Positions 45,505 through 54,850 of a DNA stretch of 64,000 nucleotides are shown here, piece by piece; position 1 is the first letter of the stretch; each line of letters starts with the position of its first letter. Both the position numbers and the translations under genes were made by a program. Under the pieces are notes generated by a model, which was given only the letters and a program-made list of their open reading frames with translations, searched no databases and was not told where the DNA came from. This DNA is from Lysinibacillus sp. PLM2 (lineage in GTDB: Bacteria; Bacillota; Bacilli; Bacillales_A; Planococcaceae), in assembly GCA_023168345.1 (NCBI GenBank), contig AP025689.1, forward strand, positions 990,001 through 1,054,000, read 5' to 3'.

Positions 45505-46944
45505 TTGCGAAAAGGTCGAATTTTTTTATTACTAGGAATGATAGGTTTAGTGATTGCATTCATACTTATTTGGCAAAAATGGAACGGTTCAAATAAGGAA
45601 GAAGAACTCTCCAACATGCCTGTAATTGATGAAGTATATTCATTAATTAATGAAAAATCAGTTTATAGTGTAAGTGGTGAAGTGCTGGTAGAAGGAGCGC
45701 TTCGTGGAATGACAAGTGCACTGGAAGATCCATATAGCACGTACTATACAGAAAAAGAGGCAATTCTGCATAAACAGTCGTTAGCAGGCCAAAGAGTGGG
45801 AATAGGGATTGAAATTACAGAGAAAAATGGACGGTTTGTTGTTGTTGCACCTGTAAAATCCTCACCAGCTGAGAAAGCTGGAATTCGACCATTTGATGAA
45901 ATTGTACAAGTTGATGAACAAAGACTTGACGGAAAAACAATGGGCGAATTGCTTGAAATGATTCAAGGTGAAGCAGGAGAAGAAGTGACACTCGTATTAT
46001 ATCGTCCAAGTGCAGAAAGACATATTACCGTTACTTTGAAAAGAATGGAAATTAAAAATGATACAGTGGAATCTGAAATTATAGAAGTAGAAGATGCGAA
46101 GATAGGATATATCTCCATCTCGATGTTTGGAGAAAAGACGGCAGATGAGTGGTTTGAGGCTACAAGTGATTTAATTTCAAAAAATGTAGATGGTTTTGTA
46201 GTGGACTTGCGTGACAATCCAGGGGGATATTTACATAGCGTTGCGGCCATTGTAAGCAGTCTTCATAAAGAAGGCGAAGTGTTTGCTTATATGCAAAATG
46301 GTGAGGGAGCTATGGAACCACTACAAACATCGAATATTGAAGGGGATCAAGAATATTTAAAACAAATGGAAAAAATCCCGGTTATTGTTCTTCAAAATGA
46401 AGGCAGTGCTTCTGCAAGTGAGGTAATGGCAGGAGCAGTTCAAAGTTGGAATCGCGCTACGATTATAGGTATGCAAAGCTTCGGAAAAGGGACTGTACAA
46501 GAAACGTGGGCACTTCAAAATGGCGGAGAATTAAAGCTATCTACTAATAAGTGGCTGACGCCAAAACGAGAATGGATTCATGGAAAAGGCATACCGGCAG
46601 ATATCGAGGTTGAGCAGCATCCACTATTTTTACTTGAAGTAATCCCATTAACTGGAGAATATAAAGAGGGCGACTTTAGTGAGGAAGTAGCTTATGTTCA
46701 AAAAGTGTTAAATGGACTAGGCTATACAGTGACAAGAACAGATGGATTCTTCGATTCTGAAACAGCAGAAGCAGTTGAATTATATCGGGAGAAAAATAAT
46801 TTGATTGAAGGTCGCAATATGACTGAGGATTTATTTGAAAGTATTCGAGAACAAGTAACGCTTTATAAAGAAGCGCAAGAGCATGATTTACAACTTCAAA
46901 TGGGGCTTAGTGTTATGGTGCATATTCTTGAGGGTGAGTTTTAA
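45505..46944 (+). CDS. ctpB: Carboxy-terminal processing serine protease (S41, CtpA/CtpB-like)
   Basis: 479 aa. N-terminal membrane anchor (IFLLLGMIGLVIAFILIW), a PDZ domain (about 95-180, with VAPVKSSPAEKAGIRPFDEI), the S41 protease core with catalytic Ser in NEGSASASEVMAG (near 307) and Lys in SFGKGTVQ (near 332), and a C-terminal peptidoglycan-binding-like domain (about 390-445, VAYVQKVLNGLGYTVTRTDGFFD). Acts outside the membrane on protein C-termini. The same neighbourhood (ftsEX, ctpB, minJ) occurs in B. subtilis. TTG 45505 follows GAGGAGG. Confidence 0.9.
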   Translation: MRKGRIFLLLGMIGLVIAFILIWQKWNGSNKEEELSNMPVIDEVYSLINEKSVYSVSGEVLVEGALRGMTSALEDPYSTYYTEKEAILHKQSLAGQRVGIGIEITEKNGRFVVVAPVKSSPAEKAGIRPFDEIVQVDEQRLDGKTMGELLEMIQGEAGEEVTLVLYRPSAERHITVTLKRMEIKNDTVESEIIEVEDAKIGYISISMFGEKTADEWFEATSDLISKNVDGFVVDLRDNPGGYLHSVAAIVSSLHKEGEVFAYMQNGEGAMEPLQTSNIEGDQEYLKQMEKIPVIVLQNEGSASASEVMAGAVQSWNRATIIGMQSFGKGTVQETWALQNGGELKLSTNKWLTPKREWIHGKGIPADIEVEQHPLFLLEVIPLTGEYKEGDFSEEVAYVQKVLNGLGYTVTRTDGFFDSETAEAVELYREKNNLIEGRNMTEDLFESIREQVTLYKEAQEHDLQLQMGLSVMVHILEGEF

Positions 46945-47116
46945 TCTTCGTGAACATCGATTTAGTTGATAGAAAGTATAAGATTGGTAGATAAGAATTG
47001 CCTTAAAATAGGTATTTTGATTTTATTTACTAGATTTAATTCTTTTGATACTACGCAACTGTTTGCTTCAATGTTACAATGACTGTAGTAGTGATAGCAA
47101 ACGGTAGGTGTAGTAT

Positions 47117-48283
47117 ATGGTAGATATATTAATAGAGTTTGGTCTTGGAATTACAAGACTATTTATAAATCCGTTATTTTATATAGCGATTGCGATGTCT
47201 GTTTATTTAGGATATCGACGAGTAAAGAGAGAGAGAAGAAATTTTCATATCCGAATTTTATCGGGATGGTCGGAACTTTCCGGTCTTTTTAAGGAAGGAC
47301 TTTTATTATCTCTTTCAATTTCACTGCTTTCTTTAGCCATTGGTTTAACTGTTCCTATTCAGTTGCTTTTCATGGTGACAATTATTAGTGTCGTAGCACT
47401 AGTAACTTATTTCTTTCATCTGCTTTCACCCATTATTTACATTACCATTAGTATAGGGTTATTAATGGTAATGGGAATGCAAAATTGGTCCTTTAACTTG
47501 TTTGGGCTGGAGTTTATGGGGGTAAATGTGGAAGAAGGAGCAGCTGTTACGATATCGATTCTCGTCGGATTGCTGTTAATTGCTGAAGGAATATTAATTC
47601 GTCAAAATGGGGCTCTTTATGCATCTCCAATTGTTGAGAAAACGAAACGCGGAATGAAAGCTGTTGCGTTTTTAAGTAAAAAGGTTTGGGTTTTACCAAT
47701 ATTTTTGGTGATTCCTGGTGATGCTATTCAAGCTTATTTCCCATTTTGGCCACAGTTTTCCCTTGGTACTAATGAGTTTTCTATCGTATTATTTCCTATT
47801 GTAATTGGATTCCAGCAAATGGCTCGACATTCGTTACCTATCAATTTCTATCAAAGATTAGGGCGATCTGTTTTAGTCCTTGGAGAAATTGTTGTAATCG
47901 GTGGATTAATTTCTTACTTTGAACCGTTAGTCGGATTAGTAGTGTTACTTGTTGGGTTTGTATGGCGCATTATTCTATCGATTGTTTATCGAAGTACAGA
48001 AAGTAACGGTATGTACGCTGTATCTCCGAAAGCAGATGGCGTTATGATTGCTGCTGTATTACCCGATTCACCAGCAGAAAAAATGGGGTTAGTAGCTGGA
48101 GAAGTAATCCGTAAAGTGAATGGTGTTGAAGTTCATACTGTACGTGAACTTTATGAAGCATTACAAAAGAATGCTGCACATTGCCGTATTGAAGTAATCG
48201 ATCAGAAAAATGAATTACGATTAACACAGCACGTTGTTCATAGTAAGGACCATCATCAGGTAGGTTTATTATTAGTGGAGTAA
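47117..48283 (+). CDS. minJ: Division-site determinant MinJ
   Basis: Membrane protein of 388 aa that bridges DivIVA and MinD at poles and septa. The N-terminus NPLFYIAIAMSVYLGYRRVKRERRNFHIR matches the MinJ start; about seven to eight helices follow to residue 290, then a C-terminal cytoplasmic PDZ domain (about 295-375, with VLPDSPAEKMGLVAGEVIRKVNGVEV). Synteny with ctpB and csbA supports the call. AGGTG precedes the ATG. Confidence 0.87.
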   Translation: MVDILIEFGLGITRLFINPLFYIAIAMSVYLGYRRVKRERRNFHIRILSGWSELSGLFKEGLLLSLSISLLSLAIGLTVPIQLLFMVTIISVVALVTYFFHLLSPIIYITISIGLLMVMGMQNWSFNLFGLEFMGVNVEEGAAVTISILVGLLLIAEGILIRQNGALYASPIVEKTKRGMKAVAFLSKKVWVLPIFLVIPGDAIQAYFPFWPQFSLGTNEFSIVLFPIVIGFQQMARHSLPINFYQRLGRSVLVLGEIVVIGGLISYFEPLVGLVVLLVGFVWRIILSIVYRSTESNGMYAVSPKADGVMIAAVLPDSPAEKMGLVAGEVIRKVNGVEVHTVRELYEALQKNAAHCRIEVIDQKNELRLTQHVVHSKDHHQVGLLLVE

Positions 48284-48306
48284 GTTTTTCATTAATAAAC
48301 GGGAAA
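48284..48306 (+). promoter_or_regulatory. Possible sigma-B promoter for csbA
   Basis: GTTTTT (48284) and GGGAAA (48301-48306) resemble sigma-B elements GTTTAA and GGGwAw, with an 11-nt spacer that is shorter than the usual 12-15. B. subtilis csbA is sigma-B controlled, which is why I looked; the match alone is weak. Confidence 0.33.
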
Positions 48307-48335
48307 GTTGTAATCGGTTAGATAATAGAGGTGCA

Positions 48336-48581
48336 ATGGTGGATTCAATCGTAGAAAAGTTAGTGCTCGCGCTTTTTTTACCAGGATTATTAGTCATTCT
48401 TTTTACTCGCATCACTTATAATCACATTGTGGCGCTTTTATTGTCGATTGCATTAATTGCTGCATCGGTTTATGCAGGATACTCAACACCAGCCATTGTT
48501 TTTGTAGCGGATGCATTTTCTTTAACAATTGGATTCTGGTTTGCGACGAGAATGAGGAAACAAAGTAAGAAAGAAGATTGA
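48336..48581 (+). CDS. csbA: CsbA-like small membrane protein
   Basis: 81 aa with two to three membrane helices. The N-terminal LALFLPGLLVILFTRITYNHIVAL closely resembles B. subtilis CsbA (ALFFPFMLVVLFTRVTFNHYVAI). Function unknown; the B. subtilis gene belongs to the general stress regulon. In B. subtilis it lies next to uvrB; here it follows minJ. AGAGGTG is just before ATG. Confidence 0.83.
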   Translation: MVDSIVEKLVLALFLPGLLVILFTRITYNHIVALLLSIALIAASVYAGYSTPAIVFVADAFSLTIGFWFATRMRKQSKKED

Positions 48582-48594
48582 ATAAAATATAATG

Positions 48595-48633
48595 AAGAGT
48601 GCGAACTATATTAAACAGTTCGCACTCTTTTTA
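48595..48633. terminator. Bidirectional terminator between csbA and azlD
   Basis: AAGAGTGCGAACT and AGTTCGCACTCTT are perfect complements around a 9-nt loop. T runs follow on the + strand, and A-rich sequence precedes the stem, so it can serve both convergent genes. Confidence 0.88.
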
Positions 48634-48666
48634 TATACAATGACGACTATAGTTGATAATCCTTTG

Positions 48667-48993
48667 TTAAATAAGAACGTATCTTAAAATAGCCATTGTG
48701 ACAACGCCTGCGACTACAGTTTGGGATAAGCTTTTCGTTATGATAGCTACTAATGCAGTTGGAACGAAAGCGATGACATTGAGCCAATCAAAAGTGACGA
48801 TTGGGCCTTCTGCATTCAAAAGTGATTCAACTACGAGGGCACTTAAAATACAGACAGGGATATATTGCAGCCAACGTAATACAACCTGTGGCAATTGAAT
48901 ATTCCGAACTAATATAAAGGGGGTAATTCTTGGAATCCATGTAACAATGGCACAAGCTAGTATGACTAGTACCATCGTAAGTGTCGTAGTCAT
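48667..48993 (-). CDS. azlD: Branched-chain amino acid exporter small subunit AzlD
   Basis: 108-aa membrane protein with four helices, beginning TTTLTMVLVILACAIVTWIPRITPFIL; the WIPR.TPF stretch is typical of AzlD/YgaH. It works with AzlC as an exporter, in B. subtilis linked to resistance to 4-azaleucine. It overlaps azlC by 4 nt, downstream in the same transcript. Confidence 0.86.
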   Translation of the reverse strand: MTTTLTMVLVILACAIVTWIPRITPFILVRNIQLPQVVLRWLQYIPVCILSALVVESLLNAEGPIVTFDWLNVIAFVPTALVAIITKSLSQTVVAGVVTMAILRYVLI

Positions 48994-49715
48994 TTTTCAG
49001 TCACCACCCCGATGGTTGCAACAATAACTGTTGAAAATAAAACTGCTAAATGGCCAGGTAAAAAATAAGAAAAAGCATACATGAATAGAGTGATACAGCC
49101 AATTAATTTTAAGTAATGAAAAAGCTTTGTCTTTCCTACGTCCACTAGATTCAATACAAGGAGTGCCACAAACATAGCTACAAGTGCAAAATCTAAGCCT
49201 AAGCTCTCGGCATTAGGCAGCCATTTACCAACGATTCCTCCGATAGTACAGGAAGCAATCCACGTTAAATAAGCTGTTATATTTAAACCATCCATCCATC
49301 TACCACCAAGACGGTTTTCTTTCATTAACTTAGTCACCGCAACTCCAAACGTTTCGTCTGTCAGTAATGAACCAAAGCCGATATTTCGGAGGGATGAATA
49401 TCGAGTTAGATGTGGTGCCACCGTTAGAGACATTAAAAAATGACGTAAGTTAACAATAAAAGTTGTGATAATGATGATAGAAATCGGTGCACCTGCAACA
49501 TATAGCGCACAAAAGATAAACTGCGCAGATCCAGCATAAACAAAAACGGATAATAAAAAGATTTCAAGTATGGATAAGTTTGAAGTAATACCAATTACCC
49601 CGAAAGCAAGGCCGATACTGATATAGCCAAGTAATGTTGGTATACAGTCTCTAATCCCCTGATAAAATGAATCGGTTGTAATGGATTGCTGATTAAATTC
49701 TGTTTGCGTAACCAA
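48990..49715 (-). CDS. azlC: Branched-chain amino acid exporter large subunit AzlC
   Basis: 241-aa membrane protein of the AzlC/YgaZ family. Family features: GIRDCIPTLLGYISIGLAFGV, FVYAGSAQFIF, NLRHFLMSLTVAPHL and LLTDETFGV. Start TTG 49715 has AAGGGG about 11 nt upstream on the minus strand. Divergently transcribed from an XRE-cupin regulator that probably controls it. The substrate range may include other amino acids. Confidence 0.9.
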   Translation of the reverse strand: MVTQTEFNQQSITTDSFYQGIRDCIPTLLGYISIGLAFGVIGITSNLSILEIFLLSVFVYAGSAQFIFCALYVAGAPISIIIITTFIVNLRHFLMSLTVAPHLTRYSSLRNIGFGSLLTDETFGVAVTKLMKENRLGGRWMDGLNITAYLTWIASCTIGGIVGKWLPNAESLGLDFALVAMFVALLVLNLVDVGKTKLFHYLKLIGCITLFMYAFSYFLPGHLAVLFSTVIVATIGVVTEK

Positions 49716-49937
49716 GTCAAATCAAACCCCTTAAAATAGAATTATCTTAAACTCTTTCAATTTAAATAGGTTTCTAATATAGTAAAACTACATGTCAAAA
49801 AATGTATTTGGAACCAATGTCATTTTAACACGTTCATGTTATGTAGTATAGCAGTTTAAAAAGGCTCCGCCATTGCTTTGCACCGTATTACTATATTAAA
49901 ATTAAATAATCAAAAAAATCAAAATGTTTATTATAGT

Positions 49938-49949
49938 ATACATATGTAT
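49938..49949. promoter_or_regulatory. 12-bp palindrome in the azlC/regulator intergenic region
   Basis: ATACATATGTAT is a perfect palindrome within an AT-rich segment just before the regulator start; TATAGT next to it could be a -10. A candidate operator for the divergent XRE-cupin protein. Confidence 0.4.
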
Positions 49950-49980
49950 TTTATAAAAGACAATGGGGCGGTGGAGATTG

Positions 49981-50532
49981 ATGGAGCAAATGAGTAAAAA
50001 TATTGGGTTTCAGCTAAAAAGGTTCCGCAGTTTAAGAGGTTTAAGTTTGGATGATGTTGCCAAAGCTACAGGTGTAAGCAAGGCACAGCTTGCCCAAATT
50101 GAAAAAGGTGAAGCAAATCCTACTGTATCAACGATTTGGAAAATAGCAACGGGTTTGAAAGTTTCCTTTTCTACTTTAATGCAGCCTTCAAAAGAATATT
50201 TTCAAAAATATGGGGCAAATTCAGAGTCCCCAGCTGTAGAAGAAGATGGAAAGTACCGCGTCTATTCAATCGTTCCTTATGATCCAAAGAGAGGATGGGA
50301 ATTATTTAAGGTTGAGATTGATCCTGGTGTCATACATAAAAGTGAAGCCCATCCTGAAGGGGTAGAGGAAACGATAACGGTTATTAAAGGACAAGCTGTA
50401 ATCCAATGTGGTGATATGAAAGAAGTGTTGAACGAAGGAGAAACACTGATTTTTTCAGGACATCAGTCACATCAATATGAAAACCTAACTAATGACATTA
50501 CAATGTTATACTTAATTATTCAATATCAATAG
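49981..50532 (+). CDS. XRE-cupin transcriptional regulator
   Basis: 183 aa. An N-terminal helix-turn-helix (residues about 8-65, with LKRFRSLRGLSLDDVAKATGVSK and LAQIEKGEANPTVSTIWKIA) is joined to a C-terminal cupin sensor domain (about 105-180, with HPEGVEETITVIKGQAVI and EGETLIFSGHQSHQYEN). Such regulators often control an adjacent exporter, here azlCD. ATG 49981 follows GGTGGAG; an in-frame ATG at 49963 would precede that site and is less likely. Three nucleotides separate it from the next ribosome site, so it is cotranscribed with the TVP38 gene. Confidence 0.84.
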   Translation: MEQMSKNIGFQLKRFRSLRGLSLDDVAKATGVSKAQLAQIEKGEANPTVSTIWKIATGLKVSFSTLMQPSKEYFQKYGANSESPAVEEDGKYRVYSIVPYDPKRGWELFKVEIDPGVIHKSEAHPEGVEETITVIKGQAVIQCGDMKEVLNEGETLIFSGHQSHQYENLTNDITMLYLIIQYQ

Positions 50533-50543
50533 AGGTGGTACTA

Positions 50544-51161
50544 GTGAGCGAATGGTTTACCGTTGAAAACATCGAAACACTAGCTGCACAATATCGTACA
50601 CTTGGACCGCTAATTGGCATTTTGCTTCCCTTTCTTGAAGCATTATTACCCTTTTTGCCCCTTGTTGTCATTGTCGTAGCAAATGCAAGCTCCTATGGCT
50701 TGTGGATTGGGTTTTTATTATCATGGATTGGAACGGTTTTAGGATCCTATGTTGTCTTTTTAATCGTTCGGAAATTCGGGAAACATCCTAAATTAAAACG
50801 TTTTATTCAAAAAGAAAATGTTCAAAAATTAATAAAATGGGTGGATATGAGAGGTTTAAGTCCGTTATTTATATTATTATGCTTTCCATTTACACCTTCT
50901 GTTTTAGTGAATATCGTTGCAGGGCTCTCCCACATTAAAAAGAAATATTATTTTATTGTATTATTGGCTGGTAAGTTTGTCATGATTTTAAGTATGAGCG
51001 TATTAGGATATGATGTGGGCTCATTCATTAAAAATCCTTTAAAGCTTATACTTGTCGTTATTGCCGTTATTCTATTATGGGTAATTAGTAAAGTAGTGGA
51101 AAGACGCTTAAATAAACGAGTTGAGGAAGATTTAAAAAGCTCCTATCAAAAAGAAAATTAA
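50544..51161 (+). CDS. TVP38/TMEM64 (DedA-like) membrane protein
   Basis: 205-aa protein with five to six helices. The VTT/SNARE-associated core is visible: LLPFLPLVVIVVANAS, then a GLWIGFLLSWIGTVLGSYVVFLIVRKFGK span, and LLCFPFTPSVLVNIVAGLS. Members are thought to be lipid scramblases or transporters. GTG 50544 has GAGGTGG 6 nt upstream; an in-frame GTG at 50535 overlaps that site. The basic C-terminal tail is cytoplasmic. Confidence 0.82.
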   Translation: MSEWFTVENIETLAAQYRTLGPLIGILLPFLEALLPFLPLVVIVVANASSYGLWIGFLLSWIGTVLGSYVVFLIVRKFGKHPKLKRFIQKENVQKLIKWVDMRGLSPLFILLCFPFTPSVLVNIVAGLSHIKKKYYFIVLLAGKFVMILSMSVLGYDVGSFIKNPLKLILVVIAVILLWVISKVVERRLNKRVEEDLKSSYQKEN

Positions 51162-51178
51162 AAATGTTTTTTTCCCTT

Positions 51179-51217
51179 GAGTGGTTTACAATTGGATTTT
51201 GTGTAAACCGCTCTTTT
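51179..51217 (+). terminator. Intrinsic terminator after the TVP38 gene
   Basis: GAGTGGTTTACA and TGTAAACCGCTC form a 12-bp stem with one wobble, followed by TTTTATG. Confidence 0.8.
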
Positions 51218-51325
51218 ATGTGTTTCCGTTGTTTTTCATGTAAAATAGAATGAGAGCAAGTTACTCATAACGATAAAAGAAATTTTTAATAGATAAATAT
51301 TATTCAAATAAAGGGGGCTATCCAA

Positions 51326-54300
51326 TTGTCTTTAAGAATCGTAAGTGGACGAGCTGGATCAGGCAAATCTACTCTTATTCAAAATGAAATCGTTACAGAA
51401 CTAAAAAGAGATCCATTAGGTACGCCGATTTACGTCATTGTTCCTGATCAGATGTCCTTCTCGACAGAGTACGAATTGACAAATCATTATGACATTCGAG
51501 GAATGATTCGTGCGCAGGTAATGACCTTTAAACGACTTGCTTGGTATGTGCTACAGGAAACTGGTGGCATTGCAAAGGAAAAAATAGATAAAATCGGATA
51601 TCGCATGCTTATTCGAAGACTTTTAATGGAACATAAGGATGAGTTCTCATTGTTTCGTCAAGCTGCAGATAAACGTGGCTTTACAGAGGAAGTAGAGCAA
51701 TTAATTAAAGAATTTAGTCAATACAATATTAACAGTGAAGCATTACATGAAGTGATAGGTAAATTAGAGGGAACGCAAGCACCTCATACTTTAATTTCCA
51801 AAACGAAAGATTTACAACTCATTATACAAGAGTTAGAGCAGCAGTTGGGGGACACCTATGTTGATGGAGATAGCTTCTTTCCAGTATTAGTGGAGCAATT
51901 ACCTAACTCTGAGAAAATAAAACAAGCCCATATTTATATCGATGGTTTTACTGCCTTTACAGTGCGTGAATTTGATATCGTGAAGCAATTAATCGCTTTA
52001 GCTGAAAGAGTGACAATTGTTCTTCCTTTTGAAAATGAGCAGGATAAAGAGGATGATCAGGCACTATTTTATCGTTCTGCAGTCATGTATGACAAATTGA
52101 TGGATGAAGCAAAACAGTTACAGATTGAAGTTGAACCAAGAGTTCATTTAACAGGTAATTATCGTTTTCTAAATAACGATTTAAGACAAATAGAAGCAAA
52201 TTTTCATGAGCCTATTGTAAAACCAGTTAAATCTGATGGTTTTGTTCGAGTTTTAGAAGGGGCAAATCGTCGTGCGGAAGTTCATGGGATTGCCCGGGAA
52301 ATATGCCGGTTAGTGAAAGAGGAAAAGGTAAGATATCAGGATATTGGGATTATGTACCGACAAGCCGATGTGTACGATCCATTAATATTAACGATATTTC
52401 CTCAATATGACATTCCTGTTTTTACAAATGAGAAAAAGGCGATGTTACATCATCCTTTAATTGAGTTTAGTCGTTCAATTTTAGAAGTTGTTACTTCAAA
52501 ATGGCAATATGAACCTGTATTTAGAAGTGTTAAAACAGACTTGTTTTTCCCGTTAAAAAGTAATTTAACGGAGATGCGTGAAAAAGCAGATCAATTTGAG
52601 AATTTTGTCATCGCCCAAGGTATATATGGTTATCGATGGTTTGAAGAGTCACGTTGGTTTTATAAGAAATATCGTGGTTTAGAATTTTTAACAAAGCGTC
52701 AAACGGATGAAGAATTGGCCATACAACGAATGATTGACGAAATGCGGTCTTTGATTTCAGAGCCTTTAATGGAGCTGCAAAAGAATTTAGAAGATGCGGA
52801 GACTGGTCGCGATATCGCTCTAGCACTTTATCAATGTATCGAAAAACTTCAAGTATATGAAAAATTGCAAGCATTAAAAGATGAAGAATTAGAAAAAAAT
52901 TTACTGATTAGTGCAGCAGAGCACGATCAAGCTTGGAACCGTTGGGTAAATGTGCTAGATCAGTTTGTCATTATGTTTGGTGATCAAAAATTGACAGTTG
53001 AAGAGGCTGCGAAGATTTTGGATGAAGGGTATGACACACTTCAATTTTCTAGCATTCCTCCTGCTGTCGATGAAGTAACAGTGGCAACAGTGGAATATTC
53101 TCGTTTTGATAATATGAAGGTTGTTTTCGTGATTGGCGTAAATGACGGGGTATATCCAATGCGTATGGATTATGAAGGTCTTATCACTGATGTGGAAAGA
53201 GGATGGTTCTCTGCTGTTGATACAGAATTATCACCAACCTCAAAGCACCGATTATTACAGGAAGCATTTTTAATATATCGTGCATTTTCTTCGCCAACAG
53301 ATAGACTTTATGTGACCTTTGCAAGTGCAGATGAGGAAAGTAAGTCGTTGCTACCATCACTCTATATCAATCGATTGCATAAATTGTTTGAGATAAATGG
53401 GGAAAAAACGTTACCACATGAACGAATCCTTATTGATCCAATTGAAGAGCTCGATAAAAGCAATGTTCTTTCTTATCTACAGCATCCGGCTACAGCTATT
53501 GCCTATTTGATGATGCAGCTAAGACAAGCTCAATATACAAATGAATTAGCCCCTGAATGGGTAGCGTTAAAAACCTATTACGAACAAGATATAAAATGGA
53601 AATCAACGCTTCAATCCATAATGGGTCCGTTAGAAAAGAAAAATGAAGCAGAAAGATTGACTCAAGATATTACAGATGAATTGTACGGAACAGAGCTTAC
53701 ATCAAGTGTTTCGAGGGTAGAGAAATTTTACAGCTGTCCATTTGCCCATTTTACAACATATGGATTAGGTCTTGAAGAAAGAGCCCAATACAAATTAGAA
53801 AATTTTGCGATGGGGGATTTATTCCACGAAGCATTAAAATGGATTTCCATCGAAACAGAGAAGAAAAAAATAGCTTGGAATAAATTATCAAAAGAGCAGT
53901 GTGCATTGCTTGCTAGATCTGCAGTGGAGCATATCGTTCCGGTATTTTCTCATCAAATATTACTAAGCAGTGCGAGGTACCGATATATTCAGCATAAATT
54001 AATCCGTATCGTAGAAAGAACGATGATTGCACTATCACAGCAGGCAAAATCCTCACATTTCAGACCAATTGCTATAGAGGCTTCCTTTGGTCCGGGAAAA
54101 GAGATGCTACCGCCACTAGAAATTGATTTAAATGGTGGTAGAAAGATGAAGCTGCGCGGTCGAATTGACCGTATTGATAGTGCTGAAGTTGACCAAAAAG
54201 CGTTTTTGCGTGTCATTGACTATAAATCTTCCAGTCGTGATTTAGATTTAAATGAAGTGTATTATGGATTATCCTTGCAGCTTTTAACCTATTTAAATGT

Positions 54301-54850
54301 TGCTGTAGATAATGCGAGTCATTGGATTACAGGTGAGGCGAAACCAGCAGGTGTTTTATATGTTCATGTCCATAATCCGATTTTAAAAATAGAAGAAGAA
54401 CTCGACGAAGCAACTCTTGAGATGGAACGTTTACGAAAATTCCGCATGAAAGGTTTATTAGCTGAAGATATAGATTCATTGGTATTAATGGATGAGGAGC
54501 TTCAAGAAAGTGGAAAATCTAAAATCATACCAGTGCAATTGAAAAAGGATGGATCTGTTTATCAGCGTAATTCTCGTGTAGTCATTCCATTTGAAATGGA
54601 TCATTTGCAGCAATATGTACGCAGTAAGCATAAGCAAGCTGGTGATGGTATTTTAAGCGGGGAAACATCGATTCGACCATATAAATTAAAAAATAAAACA
54701 GCCTGCGATTTCTGTTCATTTAAATCGGTTTGTCAATTTGATCCAACTGATAACATGCAAAACTACCATCAATTACAGGCAGAACAATCGGAAAATATAC
54801 TTCACAAAATCAAAGAGGAGTTGAACAGTGATGCGAGCGATACCTTCTAA
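51326..54850 (+). CDS. addB: ATP-dependent helicase/nuclease subunit AddB
   Basis: Partner of AddA in the RecBCD-like end-resection enzyme for double-strand-break repair. Walker [13 protein letters not shown] near residue 8; the C-terminal RecB-type nuclease domain contains RVIDYKSSSRDLD; four cysteines of the 4Fe-4S cluster are in YSCPF and CDFCSFKSVC. The 1174 aa length is normal. TTG 51326 follows GGGGGC. Overlaps addA by about 20 nt. Confidence 0.96.
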   Translation: MSLRIVSGRAGSGKSTLIQNEIVTELKRDPLGTPIYVIVPDQMSFSTEYELTNHYDIRGMIRAQVMTFKRLAWYVLQETGGIAKEKIDKIGYRMLIRRLLMEHKDEFSLFRQAADKRGFTEEVEQLIKEFSQYNINSEALHEVIGKLEGTQAPHTLISKTKDLQLIIQELEQQLGDTYVDGDSFFPVLVEQLPNSEKIKQAHIYIDGFTAFTVREFDIVKQLIALAERVTIVLPFENEQDKEDDQALFYRSAVMYDKLMDEAKQLQIEVEPRVHLTGNYRFLNNDLRQIEANFHEPIVKPVKSDGFVRVLEGANRRAEVHGIAREICRLVKEEKVRYQDIGIMYRQADVYDPLILTIFPQYDIPVFTNEKKAMLHHPLIEFSRSILEVVTSKWQYEPVFRSVKTDLFFPLKSNLTEMREKADQFENFVIAQGIYGYRWFEESRWFYKKYRGLEFLTKRQTDEELAIQRMIDEMRSLISEPLMELQKNLEDAETGRDIALALYQCIEKLQVYEKLQALKDEELEKNLLISAAEHDQAWNRWVNVLDQFVIMFGDQKLTVEEAAKILDEGYDTLQFSSIPPAVDEVTVATVEYSRFDNMKVVFVIGVNDGVYPMRMDYEGLITDVERGWFSAVDTELSPTSKHRLLQEAFLIYRAFSSPTDRLYVTFASADEESKSLLPSLYINRLHKLFEINGEKTLPHERILIDPIEELDKSNVLSYLQHPATAIAYLMMQLRQAQYTNELAPEWVALKTYYEQDIKWKSTLQSIMGPLEKKNEAERLTQDITDELYGTELTSSVSRVEKFYSCPFAHFTTYGLGLEERAQYKLENFAMGDLFHEALKWISIETEKKKIAWNKLSKEQCALLARSAVEHIVPVFSHQILLSSARYRYIQHKLIRIVERTMIALSQQAKSSHFRPIAIEASFGPGKEMLPPLEIDLNGGRKMKLRGRIDRIDSAEVDQKAFLRVIDYKSSSRDLDLNEVYYGLSLQLLTYLNVAVDNASHWITGEAKPAGVLYVHVHNPILKIEEELDEATLEMERLRKFRMKGLLAEDIDSLVLMDEELQESGKSKIIPVQLKKDGSVYQRNSRVVIPFEMDHLQQYVRSKHKQAGDGILSGETSIRPYKLKNKTACDFCSFKSVCQFDPTDNMQNYHQLQAEQSENILHKIKEELNSDASDTF

